This document shows positions 32,416 through 42,550 of a stretch of 64,000 nt of DNA, one piece after another (position 1 is the first letter of the stretch; each line of letters opens with the position of its first letter). The notes under the pieces are model-generated. The model searched no databases. It worked only from the letters and a program-made list of their open reading frames with translations, and was not told the DNA's origin. The translations under genes were made by a program, and so were the position numbers. This stretch comes from Alligator mississippiensis (taxonomy: Eukaryota > Chordata > Crocodylia > Alligatoridae). Location of the stretch: assembly GCF_030867095.1 (NCBI RefSeq), contig NC_081831.1:20932001-20996000 (forward strand), in the 5' to 3' direction.

Positions 32416-33848
32416 GGATCCTCTTCCTTCTCAAACCTGATAGGCCTGCTGAATGGGTTTGCTTTGTAACCCTGGGATTTCAGAGTATGGAACTGACAAG
32501 CTCCTAGGCCATAAGGTTGCTATGATGTAAGGTTTCAATTTGAAGGGGTAGGTTCACAGGCTGTTGTGTATTGGATTTTGTCTACTAGGTGAATTGAGCC
32601 TTCCGTCTTATTCGTTTTTGCAGTATCCTGGCTTGAAAGGTAGTTGTTATGTAGGGGCTGGGGAATGGCTCTTACTCCTCACTTATCTCAGTAGCTAAAA
32701 TGGAACGAGCGCCACGAGAAAGAAATGGAAGCAATGATCTAAAACAATCCCCAAATATAATGTTATGCTGCTGACACTTTTTAGCATTAACACCCATCAT
32801 ACACTGCCCATACAGGAAATCACACTTGGGTATTGATGTTCAAAAAAGTGTACGTAAACACTTGGATGGAGAGGTTAGTTAGGGTTAGAAAAGGGAGGGG
32901 GAAGTTGGAGAAAAAAAGTGGTAGCAACAAGCCTGCTTGTGTGAAGAAGGAGGTGTGGCCCCTGCTGAACGTGTTGTGTAGCCTTCTAGGAGTTCCTGGG
33001 GACACTGCTGAAGTGGCATGAGGCAGCCTGGCAGGAGCTGAAGTTCAAGCTTATTGATTAAGGTTTTCAGAAGTAACTACAGGCGTCTTCTTTTTATATC
33101 CAACTTGAGGCTACTTTGAAAAGGGGCCTGATTTTAACAGGGTGAATACTCAGAACTCTCTGATAATTGGGCCCATTTAAAATTCCTCACAGTTTTAACC
33201 CAGATTTGCTGGTTCAACCCCAAAATGAACCTGGCTTGCTATAGGTCCAGCCAGCAAAAGCCACCCAGGGAAATGACTGTTCTTGTCACTGCCCCAAATA
33301 GCTGCAGTAGAAAGGGGAATCGGAGAAGTCACTGTAGATGTGATTATTTATCAGCAATCAATACAAAAATATTCTCTGTTATCCTGTCTGCTAAATCATT
33401 TCCAAATAGGTCTGACTGCCTGGGTTGATACCAAGAACAAAACCCTTGTTGATTCAATCAATTTGTGCTCAGAAAGGGAGACAATGGGATTTGAAAGAAA
33501 GGAAATTTGCCCTCTAGTCCCAGTGCTGTTCTGGTTACTGGAATAAGTTTGTAGATGAAAGGAGCAAATATGCCTTAAAAAAAAACAAACCCCAGAACCA
33601 CCAAAACTGTTAAATGTCAAATAGCTGTGATGATGAGCAATTCACACACAGCTGACATGACATGCGACCTCCCAGAAAATGAGCAGTTTTCTACCAGAAG
33701 ATGCAGTTGCTCTTAAATGCAAACTTTGTGTGCTAAGAAGCTTGTTTACTGACAGTTGGGCATCACACCATCCAGTTTGTTCAATTCTCACATCTTCCTA
33801 CAGTTGTTTGGAGCACCAAGATTAGTACCTTGGCCAAGTCACTTAGGC
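32416..33848. other. no gene seen
   Basis: Anonymous stretch. 33130-33180 ('aatactcagaactctctgat' 'aattgggccc') resembles an old amniote SINE. The last 8 bases (33841-33848) are the left target duplication of the next element. Confidence 0.3.
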
Positions 33849-33944
33849 CAGGGGTGTCAAACTCATCAGGCCCCACAGACCAGACTAGCATGGAGCCAGT
33901 CTACAGGCCAGATGAGTAGCATGGGCCGTATCTTTGACACCCCA
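33849..33944. mobile_element. 96-bp hAT-type MITE with TSD
   Basis: Ends 'caggggtgtcaaactcat' and 'tatctttgacacccca'. Flanks acttaggc (33841-33848) and atgtaggc (33945-33952), six of eight matching. Related right ends occur near 39185-39203 ('atatctttgacacctg') and 39290-39308 ('tctctttgacacaccca'). Confidence 0.75.
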
Positions 33945-35426
33945 ATGTAGGCTCTCTTTGTCCGTTTCCCATTTGTGTACATCACGCACACGTTGTACAA
34001 ATGAATCCATTAAAGACTGTTGTGTGCTTGAATATGAAGCGCTAAGAAAGGTGTTTAAATACTGTAGATATTGATGCCAGTGTGAGTGCTTATGGAAGAA
34101 CGTGCTAAACAATGCAAGAATCTAGGCCCCCATGATGGGTACTGTATAAAAGATTAGAAACATAGCCTCATCAGCTAGTTACTCAGCAAGACATTTATGT
34201 TTTGGATTTTTTTTTTTTACTTCATCCTAGGAGACTGGAAAGAAGCGAATATTTTATTTCTTTATATAACTTTCTAACAAAACACTCAGGAAAGTTTCTT
34301 GCCTGTTGCCTTAAGAGCCTCTGGATATAACCTCAGTGGGATTGCACATGGACTATGTAAGCCTGGAGCCTAAGAAAGCAGAGATTTGAATACAAATACA
34401 AAGGCTAGATGGCTGGACAAGTGGAGATAGGGGAAGTGGTTCCCTCATGGAAGAAGGCACAGAGGTGGGAATAGGAGATGGAAACCAAGGAGAGTAGGGA
34501 AATTTAAAGCTGGTGGCATTGGCACCATGAGGAGAACATTAAAAAAAATCAGAGGGACATAGGCTCTTTAAGACAAGGATAAAATATTCAAATAAAATAG
34601 TGTTGTGGCTGAGATGGTCCAAGGAGAATGGTTTGAGGGACTGTGTTGAGAGGAGATATCAGTATATGTCTGCCAACAATTATCAAGGCCTGGCTTTGCA
34701 ACTGCTAAAAATATAAATTCTTGAAGCCCTGCTGCTCTTCAGTGAGCTAAAGAGCATGTACTTATGAGAGACAGCTGGAGCATGGCTTAGTCCCATCTGT
34801 GTTTGTGGCTTGGTGTTTGTAGAAAGGTTTGCCTTTTTCAGCCACTGATGTGAAATTGGAGGGGTGTGGCATATTGATGCCCCATGTCTGACCTGCCTAA
34901 AAATGATTGGTAGCTATCATCTGTCCATCATGGTATGGATTGAGCGGTGAAAGCAATGGAACTCCACTTTGTAGGTGGAATCTGTGCACAAGAAGGATCT
35001 GGGGTCAGTCAGTAGTGCTTCTTTGTGAGAGTCAAAAGAGCACCAATAACATTTGTGCATCTCTGAGGACATCTCACGCTCTCTTTAGGCATCTATTTGC
35101 AGTGCTGTTTCGGTGATGAACATGGCATGTACCACTTCACAGTGGTAGAACTGAATCCACATGTTTTTAGGTGACCATAAGTGTGAAAGCTGTTGGGCTG
35201 TCTCCTCGTCTTAGTGGTGGACTCCTAGGAGTGAATCAAAGCACTCACTGCCAGGAACATTTTACTGCAGTGTCTGCTTTTTGCTGAAGTAAGTATAATT
35301 TCCACCATTTCATATTTGAGATTAAAAAGAACTGCTAAATCAGATACCAGAGCTGATTTGCATGTGTTTTCAGCAGCATATCCCTTGTGTTAGCCTTGCT
35401 GGATGGCTTCACAAAGTTAAGCTGGG
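33945..35426. other. no gene seen
   Basis: Anonymous AT-rich stretch with short frames. Confidence 0.3.
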
Positions 35427-36552
35427 TGCTTATACTTTTTTTTGCAATAAGAGCTACTGAGATGAAGCCAGTCCTGCCTGTAAATGTGGGTCATTTTTTT
35501 TTTATAATGCGAGTGAAAAAAACTTATGAACTTAGATATAGAAAAGTTGAGTTTCCATTATCCTTAGGGAGAGCACATGGACATCAATGCTTCCTCAGAG
35601 CCATAGTCATCCTTGCTATAATTCTGGTGACTTTAGTGATCACACCAGATAAAGAGTATGTCTTTCTATAGATCCAGGTGGTGCAGAGCAGCTCTTATGT
35701 CACTAGCCTGTGTGCCAATCCAGTAAAAAGAAATTAAAATTGATATTCTAGCTTTTGATTAATGTTTATCATTTATTGTGGGGTTGAGTCCTCAGTTCTT
35801 TTATTAGATGAGAGAAAATGAGCATACAAATGCAAAACTCATTCTTTTTTAAACTAATTCTCTCCATTCAAGCCATCTATCACAATTGCAAAAACCCAGC
35901 TTTGGAACAGAGATAGAAAGAAAAGAGTCAAAACTAAAACCAGGAACTATCAGATAAACAGTACTATGGTGTCTCTGGGTTTAAGCTACACTCCTTCCTG
36001 CTCGGACACCTGGTGGCTTGACAGCGGTTCCCCTGGGGCTTGAAGGCTTCCAGAGCCCAGTTCTTTAGGTCTGCTGGTGAGCATTCATTCCCCTCCTCCC
36101 TGGAGTGAAGGCAGCTAAGTAAATGACTGAAAAGTTCTTCCATTCACAGAAAGTTTTAGGAGTATTAGCTTAAATAGAGTCCTCTAGTCTATGTCCTGGA
36201 GAAGAAGCATAGCCCAGTGCTTAGAGTGTTTATCTAGAATTTGGGAGGCGAAGTTCAAGTCTTTGCCATAAACTTCCTCTTAGCAAATTATTTTCCCTTT
36301 CTGTGCCTTAGTTCCTGTGCCTGAAAAATGGGAATAATAGCAGTGCCCACACTGGTGTGTTCAAAGACAAAAGACATGATGACATGACATGAAGACATAA
36401 TGTCCATGTGCTCTCTCTAAGGATAATGAAAACTCAACTTTCCTATATCAAAGTTCATAAGTTTTTTTTTTAATCACGTTAAAAAAGAAAATGACCCATG
36501 TTTACAAACAGGACTGGCTTCATCTCAGTAGCTCCTATTGCAAGAAAAGCAT
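35427..36552. repeat. large inverted duplication, about 160-bp arms
   Basis: 35427-35594 recurs as its reverse complement at 36391-36552. Shared blocks include 'gagctactgagatgaagcca' 'gtcctg', 'cttatgaact', 'aaagttgag' and 'gagcacatggaca'. The two arms differ at roughly one base in eight. The 800-base spacer holds a MIR fragment and anonymous sequence. A 94-codon + frame over the left arm has no counterpart in the right arm and is not supported. It may be the ends of a large non-autonomous DNA transposon or a local inverted duplication. The right arm stops within a few bases of a CR1 tail at 36557. Confidence 0.8.
36195..36365 (+). repeat. MIR/tRNA-derived SINE with A and B boxes
   Basis: 'catagcccagtgcttagagt' (A-box region), 'gaagttcaagtctttgcc' (B-box region), 'tttctgtgccttagttcctg' and 'aaaaatgggaataatagc' give a fairly complete MIR order. 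It lies in the spacer of the inverted duplication at 35427-36552. Confidence 0.75.
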
Positions 36553-36556
36553 CAAA

Positions 36557-36738
36557 AAGGCCTGGAATAGATTCCCCCCAGAGGCGGTGCAAGCACTTAC
36601 TCTGGACATTTTTAAGAAACATTTGGATGCTTATCTTGCTGGGATCCTTTGACCCTAGCTGACTTCCTGCCCCTGGGGCAGGGGGCTGGACCCAATGATC
36701 TTACGAGGTCCCTTCCAGTCCTAATGTCTATGACATTT
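36557..36738 (+). mobile_element. CR1 3'-end fragment
   Basis: 'aaggcctggaatagattccc' corresponds to the CR1 C-terminal IWNGLP-like codons. 'atttttaagaaacatttgga' matches FK(R/K)HLD. The 3' UTR follows ('cctggggcagggggctggac', 'gaggtcccttccagtcctaa'), ending 'tgtctatgacattta'. It supplies the reference for the 3' piece of the inverted CR1 at 42441. Confidence 0.88.
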
Positions 36739-37594
36739 AGAGACTTAAGAGTCTTAGATGTTCTAAGTCCCCCTAAGCTTATGAGTCGAGTCTCTTTGCC
36801 AAGAGGAAGACAGAAAGGTTAAGAATTCTGCTGACAAAAGAGACCCAGGACACCGAAGCAGGAAAGGAAAGATGGAACGCTGTTGTTGCATGTTATGGTA
36901 TCAGCCACAGATGTTGGAAACTAGCTATTGGAAGGCACTGTATAAACTCAGAATGGGAAATGTTCCCTTCACTAGGAAGCTTACAACAGAGGAGAGAGAT
37001 GGAGGAAATCTTGCCAGCCTTTTGCAGACAGGGTACTTGAGGGACAAAGGTTTCTGAAAGCACTGATTGATTTCAATGTGAACTGAGCTCCTGAGCAGTT
37101 TTGAAAATCCAGCTACGTGCCTGTTTGCACCTTTGTACATACTTCTAGGAGCCTAACTTCCAAATGAGACCGTCTGTGATAGGGCTCCTGCACAAAGCAA
37201 TCTAAACAATTGCTTTTTTTTGTTCAATGTTTAAAATGAAAACATGAACAATTATTTTGTGTTGAACAGCACATTTCATTTGATCTCATTCTTTACGTTT
37301 CTTATTTTTTTTCCTTAATTAGATTTTAGATGAATTTGATCTTGAAATGTCATTTCAAAAGGAAAAATTGAAGTGTTTCACTTTGACTTTTCTGAAATTC
37401 CCTCCCTACCCTTTTTGGTGAAAACTGATAGCCAAATTTGTTCCAACTCAGATTCACAAATGTTTTCAGTTGATGCTCAAATGCCTCTTGATTTTTTTTT
37501 TGTTTTTGTGAATAAACTAGTCAACTGAAACATTTTGCCCAGCCCTCCTACTGAGATACTTCTGAAAATGTAACTTGGGCTTTTCTTGAAAAAC
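36739..37594. other. no gene seen
   Basis: Anonymous stretch; poly-T tracts near 37209 and 37490. Confidence 0.3.
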
Positions 37595-37690
37595 ATGACC
37601 CTGCATTTCTTGCCCAGGATCACACAGGCAGCACATAGAGGGGCGGGGAACTGAATGCAGGCCACCTGAGTCCTAGACTAGTGCCAAAAC
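37595..37690 (+). repeat. MIR-like SINE tail
   Basis: 'tttcttgcccaggatcacac' 'aggcagcacata', then 'aactgaatgcaggccacctg' 'agtcc', is a MIR 3' block. Confidence 0.6.
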
Positions 37691-39064
37691 TTCAAGATAT
37701 TCCCTTTTCACCAATCTAACTGTGCAATCTTAAGACTAGTTGTCTTCAGAACTCAGTGGACATTACAGACTCGAGGTTCTGTAAAGACTTCCCGCCACAA
37801 GTAATTTTATTGTTTTCCATGCTTTATTGCCTGGTCTGCTCAGTATTATTCAGGGATTCTGTGGTAGAGTCGCAAATGAACTTGGATCTTCCAAGTCCTT
37901 GTCAGCAGCAAGCTATATTCAGGGTAGATTTGCAGTCAGATAGACTAACTGAATTAGAGACTGTATATCATGAGCTTTCTTCATCACATGCTGTGAAAGG
38001 ATGGACATGCACAGACCAGTGCATAAAATTGGTAAAATGCATAATAAGCTGTGAAAGTTTCTTAGATAGCTGATGCTAACAAGTATCTCTAGTTTTGGTT
38101 TTGCACATTTGTGGCTAATGCAGTTATTCTCCATGGTGCAATTTGGGAAATCTTGTTAAATAATTCCTGTGTGAAAGGCTTGGCCAGGAGAACTTTTTGT
38201 GGAGATGATATTGCTTAAGCAGCTCCCAACTTCCTGTTGGCTATTTTTTTTTTTTTTAATCCGTTTAACAGTAGGCACTTAGTGAGAGCTGAATAATGAT
38301 AATAAAAATGATACTAGAAGGACCTAAAGGAATAAACCACACATGATTAACATATTAAAAAGGGCAGGGTACTTTGGTATCTAGTACCGGAAAATTAGTC
38401 ACTGAGGCACCCGTAGACGTGCAGGATGCGTGCTTTGACACACTGTCATTATTACACGTCAGAGCAAACTGGATTAATCAGATCTGTTGGAGCATGCTAA
38501 TCAGCATGCTGCAGAAGCCCTGGCATCTCCTGTATTCAGTGTCTCCGTCACTGGCATTTCGTGTATTCAGTGTCCCCATCGTTGAGCTTCGGTGAAAGTG
38601 CCCCACCACCGTTTTGAAGTGCAGGATGCTGAATACACAAGACCCTGTGGGTGCTTTAATTAGAGTGGCTCCTGAGAGCCATTTTAATTAAAGACCCTCC
38701 CCCCTCCCAGAGCACATATAAAGATGCCCTGAGTTCACAAGAATTTTTAAAATATTTATCTAGAGCAGCTAGTAACCCTTCAGGATGTCTCTCTTGTATA
38801 CTTCTACTTATGAGGGAAGATTTACAGTACAATGTGCTGGCTCTTTTTGCAGCTCAGCAGGCTTGGACAATCTTTTGCTTTGTGACTGCAGCAAATGTGC
38901 ATTCGGTGTAATGGCAGCAGTTAGTATCAAGTATCCTGGTTCTAAAAGATGAGCTCCAGTGCATTCATAATGACATGCCTTTGACAACTCTCAGTCCCTC
39001 CACAACATGTTTTTACATTGGAGTAATCCTCTTGTCCCTGCTGCCTTCCACTCTGACACTCCTG
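37691..39064. other. mostly anonymous; 31-bp tandem duplication at 38520-38581
   Basis: No gene seen. At 38520-38550 and 38551-38581 a 31-base unit ('ctggcatctcctgtattcag' ...) is repeated with about five differences. A short hairpin 'agcatgctaatcagcatgct' lies just upstream at 38491-38510. The GC-richer surroundings (38390-38720) suggest a non-autonomous element whose ends I could not place. Confidence 0.4.
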
Positions 39065-39310
39065 TGCTGTAGAAATATAAAACTCATTTGACCCTCTCCA
39101 CATTCCAGCATGTGTCCTGGAGCAGCCAGAGTGGGCTCTGAGACCCAAGGGCAGCACCAGGGGCTGGATGATATGGCTTCATGAGCCATATCTTTGACAC
39201 CTGTGCTATAATACATTTTGCCTAGGTTGAAAGTAGAGCATTTTATACGGTGTAGACCAGTGTTATTGAACTCTCTGGCCTCATAGGCTGTCTCTTTGAC
39301 ACACCCAGTA
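39065..39310. repeat. hAT-type MITE remnants (CAGGGGTGTCAAA family)
   Basis: 'gagccatatctttgacacct' at 39183-39202 is the right end of the family seen intact at 33849-33944. 'ccagtgttattgaactctct' ... 'tctctttgacacacccag' at 39258-39308 looks like a second, very short copy. Left ends are too decayed for target duplications. Confidence 0.5.
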
Positions 39311-39338
39311 TAGACAAATGTAACAGTTGCACAGTTTT

Positions 39339-39420
39339 AAAATTATGATATACACTTACATTGCATTTTCATTATCCAAGTGTGTATTATAATATACACT
39401 TACATTGCAGTTCCATTTTA
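39339..39420. repeat. short tandem duplication
   Basis: 'gatatacacttacattgca' near 39349 is repeated as 'aatatacacttacattgca' near 39391. Non-coding. Confidence 0.5.
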
Positions 39421-39767
39421 ACTTACATTTATTGCACTTATACTCGTATAAGTACAGCTCAATGGCTGTCACCTTTTAAATCTGTTTTGGTCAGGTTTAA
39501 AGTTACAGAAGTTTAACTTCTTCTGTTGGTATAGGAGTGGGCAGATGTAACAGTTAAATAGGGAAGTTTCATGTATGTTCCCAAGCAGCAATTCCCTCCT
39601 CCTCTTTAAAATGGGTTAAAGTCAGTGATTCTCAAGCAGGCTTTGAGGTCCTCAAGCTTTGAGGTCCTTTTAAGGGTGAAACACCATGTTAGCACTGTTA
39701 GGTGTGCAGTGCAAACTTAATTCGCAAGATGAACTCCATGGCTGCATCCCCATGAGCGAGCACATGC

Positions 39768-39783
39768 GGGGGGGGGGGGGGGG
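39768..39783 (+). repeat. G16 homopolymer
   Basis: Sixteen consecutive G. A second G16 lies at 40595-40610 after T13. Such runs are prone to length error in assemblies, so the exact counts should not be trusted. Confidence 0.7.
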
Positions 39784-40094
39784 TGTTTCCCATGGCACAT
39801 TCGTGCTGCTGCTATTTGTCCCCAAGCGCTATGGTGACCACCTGTCCCTAACTGGGTGGGACAGTCCTAGAATGGGAACATCAAGTCCCAGTCCCAGGCT
39901 GCATGACTCTGGGAGAGCATTTGTCCTGGATTCACAGCATCCTGCAGGGATCTGGGTTTTCCATTCACCACAGAAAACCACAGGAAGTGGCAGGCTTCCC
40001 CATGCAGGTTGGCAGTATTCCAGGCTGCTTGGGGCTGCTGGGAGCAGGACGTAGGGAGTGCCATGTGTATGTGTACATATACATGTTCACACGG

Positions 40095-40300
40095 CCCGGA
40101 ATATAGCCGAGCAGCTCCCTGCAGGCAAGTCTGTATGTGGGGGAGGGGTCCTGGGGTGGGGGGGCAGATTGAGGGCTCCATGGTGAGAGAGGGAGTGGGG
40201 CTGGGGTTGGGGCTGCTGCCCAGCCAGGGTGGTGCACGCGGCCTGGGGCAGAGCGGGGAGTGGGACGGAGCCATGAGCAGCTCATCCAGGGGGGTGGGGG
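40095..40300. repeat. third copy of GC-rich module from 9604-10559
   Basis: The order 'ggaatatagccgagcagctc' 'cctgcaggcaagtctg', 'ggggggcagattgagggctc' 'catggtgaga', 'gagtgggacggagcc', 'gctcatccagggg' matches both arms of the fold-back element at 9604-10559. The left arm reads 'ggaatgcagccaggcagtgt'; the right arm, read in reverse complement, starts 'ggaattcagctgagcagc'. The surrounding terminal sequences of the two host elements are unrelated. Confidence 0.7.
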
Positions 40301-40375
40301 GTTGTCTCCCTGCCACTGCATGCACTCCTGGGGGCGGCATGGAGAGGCACATGCAAATTAACAGTGTGGCACACG

Positions 40376-40449
40376 GATGCATGTATGCTGCACATGGTTT
40401 GTAGTGCCTCAAATGGCTTTGAGGTGCCACAAACTGCATGTATGCATGC
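40376..40449. repeat. hairpin with about 33-bp arms
   Basis: 'gcatgtatgctgcacatggt' 'ttgtagtgcctcaaa' pairs with 'tttgaggtgccacaaactgc' 'atgtatgcatgc'. The loop is a few bases. A related hairpin sits at 17616-17668. Both end in variable GCATG repeats. Confidence 0.7.
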
Positions 40450-40718
40450 ATGGGGTCATGCCCAGTGATTTCAAATAAGAAACCTCAGTATTTAAAAAAA
40501 AATCTGACTTGTGGTCTTTCCGAGTTCTTTGCAATAGAAAAAATATTTGTTTGTTTTTTGTTTTGTGGTGTGTTGGGTTTTGTTTTTTTTTTTTGGGGGG
40601 GGGGGGGGGGAGGTTGGTTTTTTGCTTTTTTTTTTTTTGGTAGCCAAAAAATGAGTGAGAACTAAAAGCTGGCATTTCCCGAGGGGTGCCTCAAATCTAA
40701 AAAGGTTGACAACCACTG

Positions 40719-41100
40719 ACTTAATTTTATGCCCATCCATAGTCAGAGTTGGGAATTATTTTGGCTTCATTTCCTTTCTCTCAAGGAGGAGTGAAGCAAT
40801 CTCTGGATCCATGTTTTGATTTCCCTGGTTTGTGCTGATCCCATCTGGCCCTAATGCAATAACATTAGGGACAAGTATTAGACCATCTTGAAATCAAGCA
40901 ATTTGCTTTCCTGTTCTGGGATAGCTCATCTGACATCTGAAGGAGAACTGACAATCCTTTGACCCACATAAGGTTTTAGCAGTGCCTCTCTTGCTTGAAC
41001 TTGCAATCATTTCTTCAGTATAGGTGATTTCTGTAGTCTGAGAAGGAAATCTCTAATCTGAATGAGATCTTGTACATTTTAAAGGGTATGGGGTGATCTT
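40719..41100. other. no feature recognised
   Basis: Anonymous gap. Confidence 0.3.
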
Positions 41101-42340
41101 TTAAGTCATAGTGAAATACGTGATTCTTAATACCTTATGCTAAATGAGACTGTGCAGTGGCCACCACAGAACATAATTGTTCGTATTCTCCAGAACAAAG
41201 ATAATACTCCTGTAATATAGTAATGTAGCTTATTTTCTTATATTTCCGGGAAAACGTCATCAACTCATCATAATTCCCAGTGTCCCACCAGTTCTACAGC
41301 GTCCTTTATAATATGCCCTTTGCTACAACAGTTCCTCAATTGAAATTACTCCTTCCATCTTGGTGGGTGTTATTGCGTCTTACAAAATTATCAGCTGTAC
41401 ACTAGCACCATCATTCCAGGAATGTATATGCCAATTATAGCCTTATTCTTCTTCATAAGGTTAATGCCACAAAATCATTCCCAGCCAATGCCCCTTGATC
41501 AGAGTCTGGTGCCACAATAAAATCCCATACCAACTAAAGTTTGTCAGTGTTTGTAGGGGTTTGCCAGTTACCCACTGCATTCAAGCCTCGGTCCATTGCT
41601 GCACTGACCACACAAATGTGGAGAGCTAATTTCTGTAGTACCTCCTTGACAGTTGCTTCCTATAGCATTTCAAGTAAGACAAAAATTTGTGTCCCAAAAT
41701 AAATTAGAATCTCTCATACGACTACCCTGATTTTCCTATGTACTTTGCTACTCTTCAGAGTGGCACTCAGTGTAGATTTGCTAGTAGATCACTCATGGCA
41801 CTATTCCCTGCACTAGCCTTCCCAAAATCAGTTTTAATCCTTGGACAATCATGTTTAAAATGTCCAGACGCCCCACATTCCCAGCAAACCTAATCCACTG
41901 TGGCATTTGCTAATTCTCTCTGTGCCCTACTGAACTCTGATCAGGGCATTCCCTTGTTCCTCCCAAACCTGTATATCTCACTCTCACTATGTTTTGTTTG
42001 CCATTAGTGGCATTACCTGCTGCCTTTCCAGCTGTCTGACTCCTTTGGGCAGTAATTTTACAGTTTTCTATAGTTTTAATTGTATATGTAAGTGAGTTTC
42101 TCTAGCCTGCTGGTGGATTTTGCTCTCCGAGGAGCAGCTCAGCCAATCCTCTGAAAGCAAAGACCATCTTTAAGTAACAAACAAGCAAACAAATAAAACA
42201 ATCTAAACCCTTCTGCCCTGTCCGTGGCACTTGGAGAGGAGCCCCAGCTCTGGCCCCAGCTCAGTGGTTTAGCCCGTCCTTCTAGCAAGCTATTCTGCTC
42301 ATAGCTTGCTTACTCTTTGTGGAGCTTTTTAAAGTTCTAG
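41101..42340 (-). pseudogene. decayed Gag-like region with zinc knuckle
   Basis: On the minus strand around 41893-41850 the sequence reads C-W-E-C-G-A-S-G-H-F-K-H-D-C-P, a textbook CX2CX4HX4C knuckle of retroviral or LTR-retrotransposon nucleocapsid. Lys/Arg-rich residues follow and an Arg/Lys/Ser-rich segment precedes it, as in Gag. A stop lies two codons before the first Cys. The frame is otherwise broken every few dozen codons on both sides, so it is an old relic. I see no protease, RT or LTR. The relic may resume beyond the hAT composite at 45462-46270, which would make the composite a later insertion. Alternatives are a chance motif or a host CCHC gene fragment. Confidence 0.4.
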
Positions 42341-42440
42341 TCTAGTGCAGTGGTTCTCAACCTTTTAGGCTCAAGGCACCCTTCTTTAGGCTCAAAGCAC
42401 CCTACAGAAAATGGCAGCTCTTAGTTTTTACTTATATTTT

Positions 42441-42550
42441 CATAGATTTCATAGACATTAGGGCTGGAAGGGACTTTGCAAGATCATTGGGTCCAGTCCC
42501 CTGCCCAAGGGGCAGGAAGCCAGCTGGGGTCAGATCACCCCAGCAAGACT
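42441..42550 (-). mobile_element. CR1 3' terminus, minus (part of a 5'-inverted copy)
   Basis: 'catagatttcatagacatta' 'gggctggaagggactttgca' is the reverse complement of a CR1 3' tail with its terminal repeat. It continues as 'agatcattgggtccagtccc' and 'gccagctggggtcagatcac' to about 42550, where the + strand CR1 coding part starts. It matches the + strand CR1 end at 36640-36738. Confidence 0.85.

Larger units (their letters stand above)
39623..40718. mobile_element. hAT element with nested GC-rich insertion
   Basis: Ends 'cagtgattctcaagcagg' and 'aggttgacaaccactg'. The left 100 and right 265 bases match the 285-bp element at 26226-26510 ('catgttagcactg', 'gatttcaaataagaaacc', 'gttctttgcaatagaa', 'ggggtgcctcaaatctaa'). 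Relative to it, about 720 bases (about 39739-40455) are extra: a GC-rich block with a G16 run, a module shared with 9604-10559, and a hairpin at 40376-40449. G/T and poly-T runs near 40540-40640 have expanded. Flanking octamers do not match well, so the target duplication is lost. Confidence 0.7.

Noticed and set aside
35387..35671. 94-codon + frame with a hydrophobic C-terminus
   Set aside because: It overlaps the left arm of an inverted duplication. The other arm does not keep the frame, so there is no sign of coding selection.
39686..40451. Overlapping frames of 100-194 codons on both strands
   Set aside because: They fall in the GC-rich block inserted in a hAT element and cross its G16 run and hairpin; composition artefacts.
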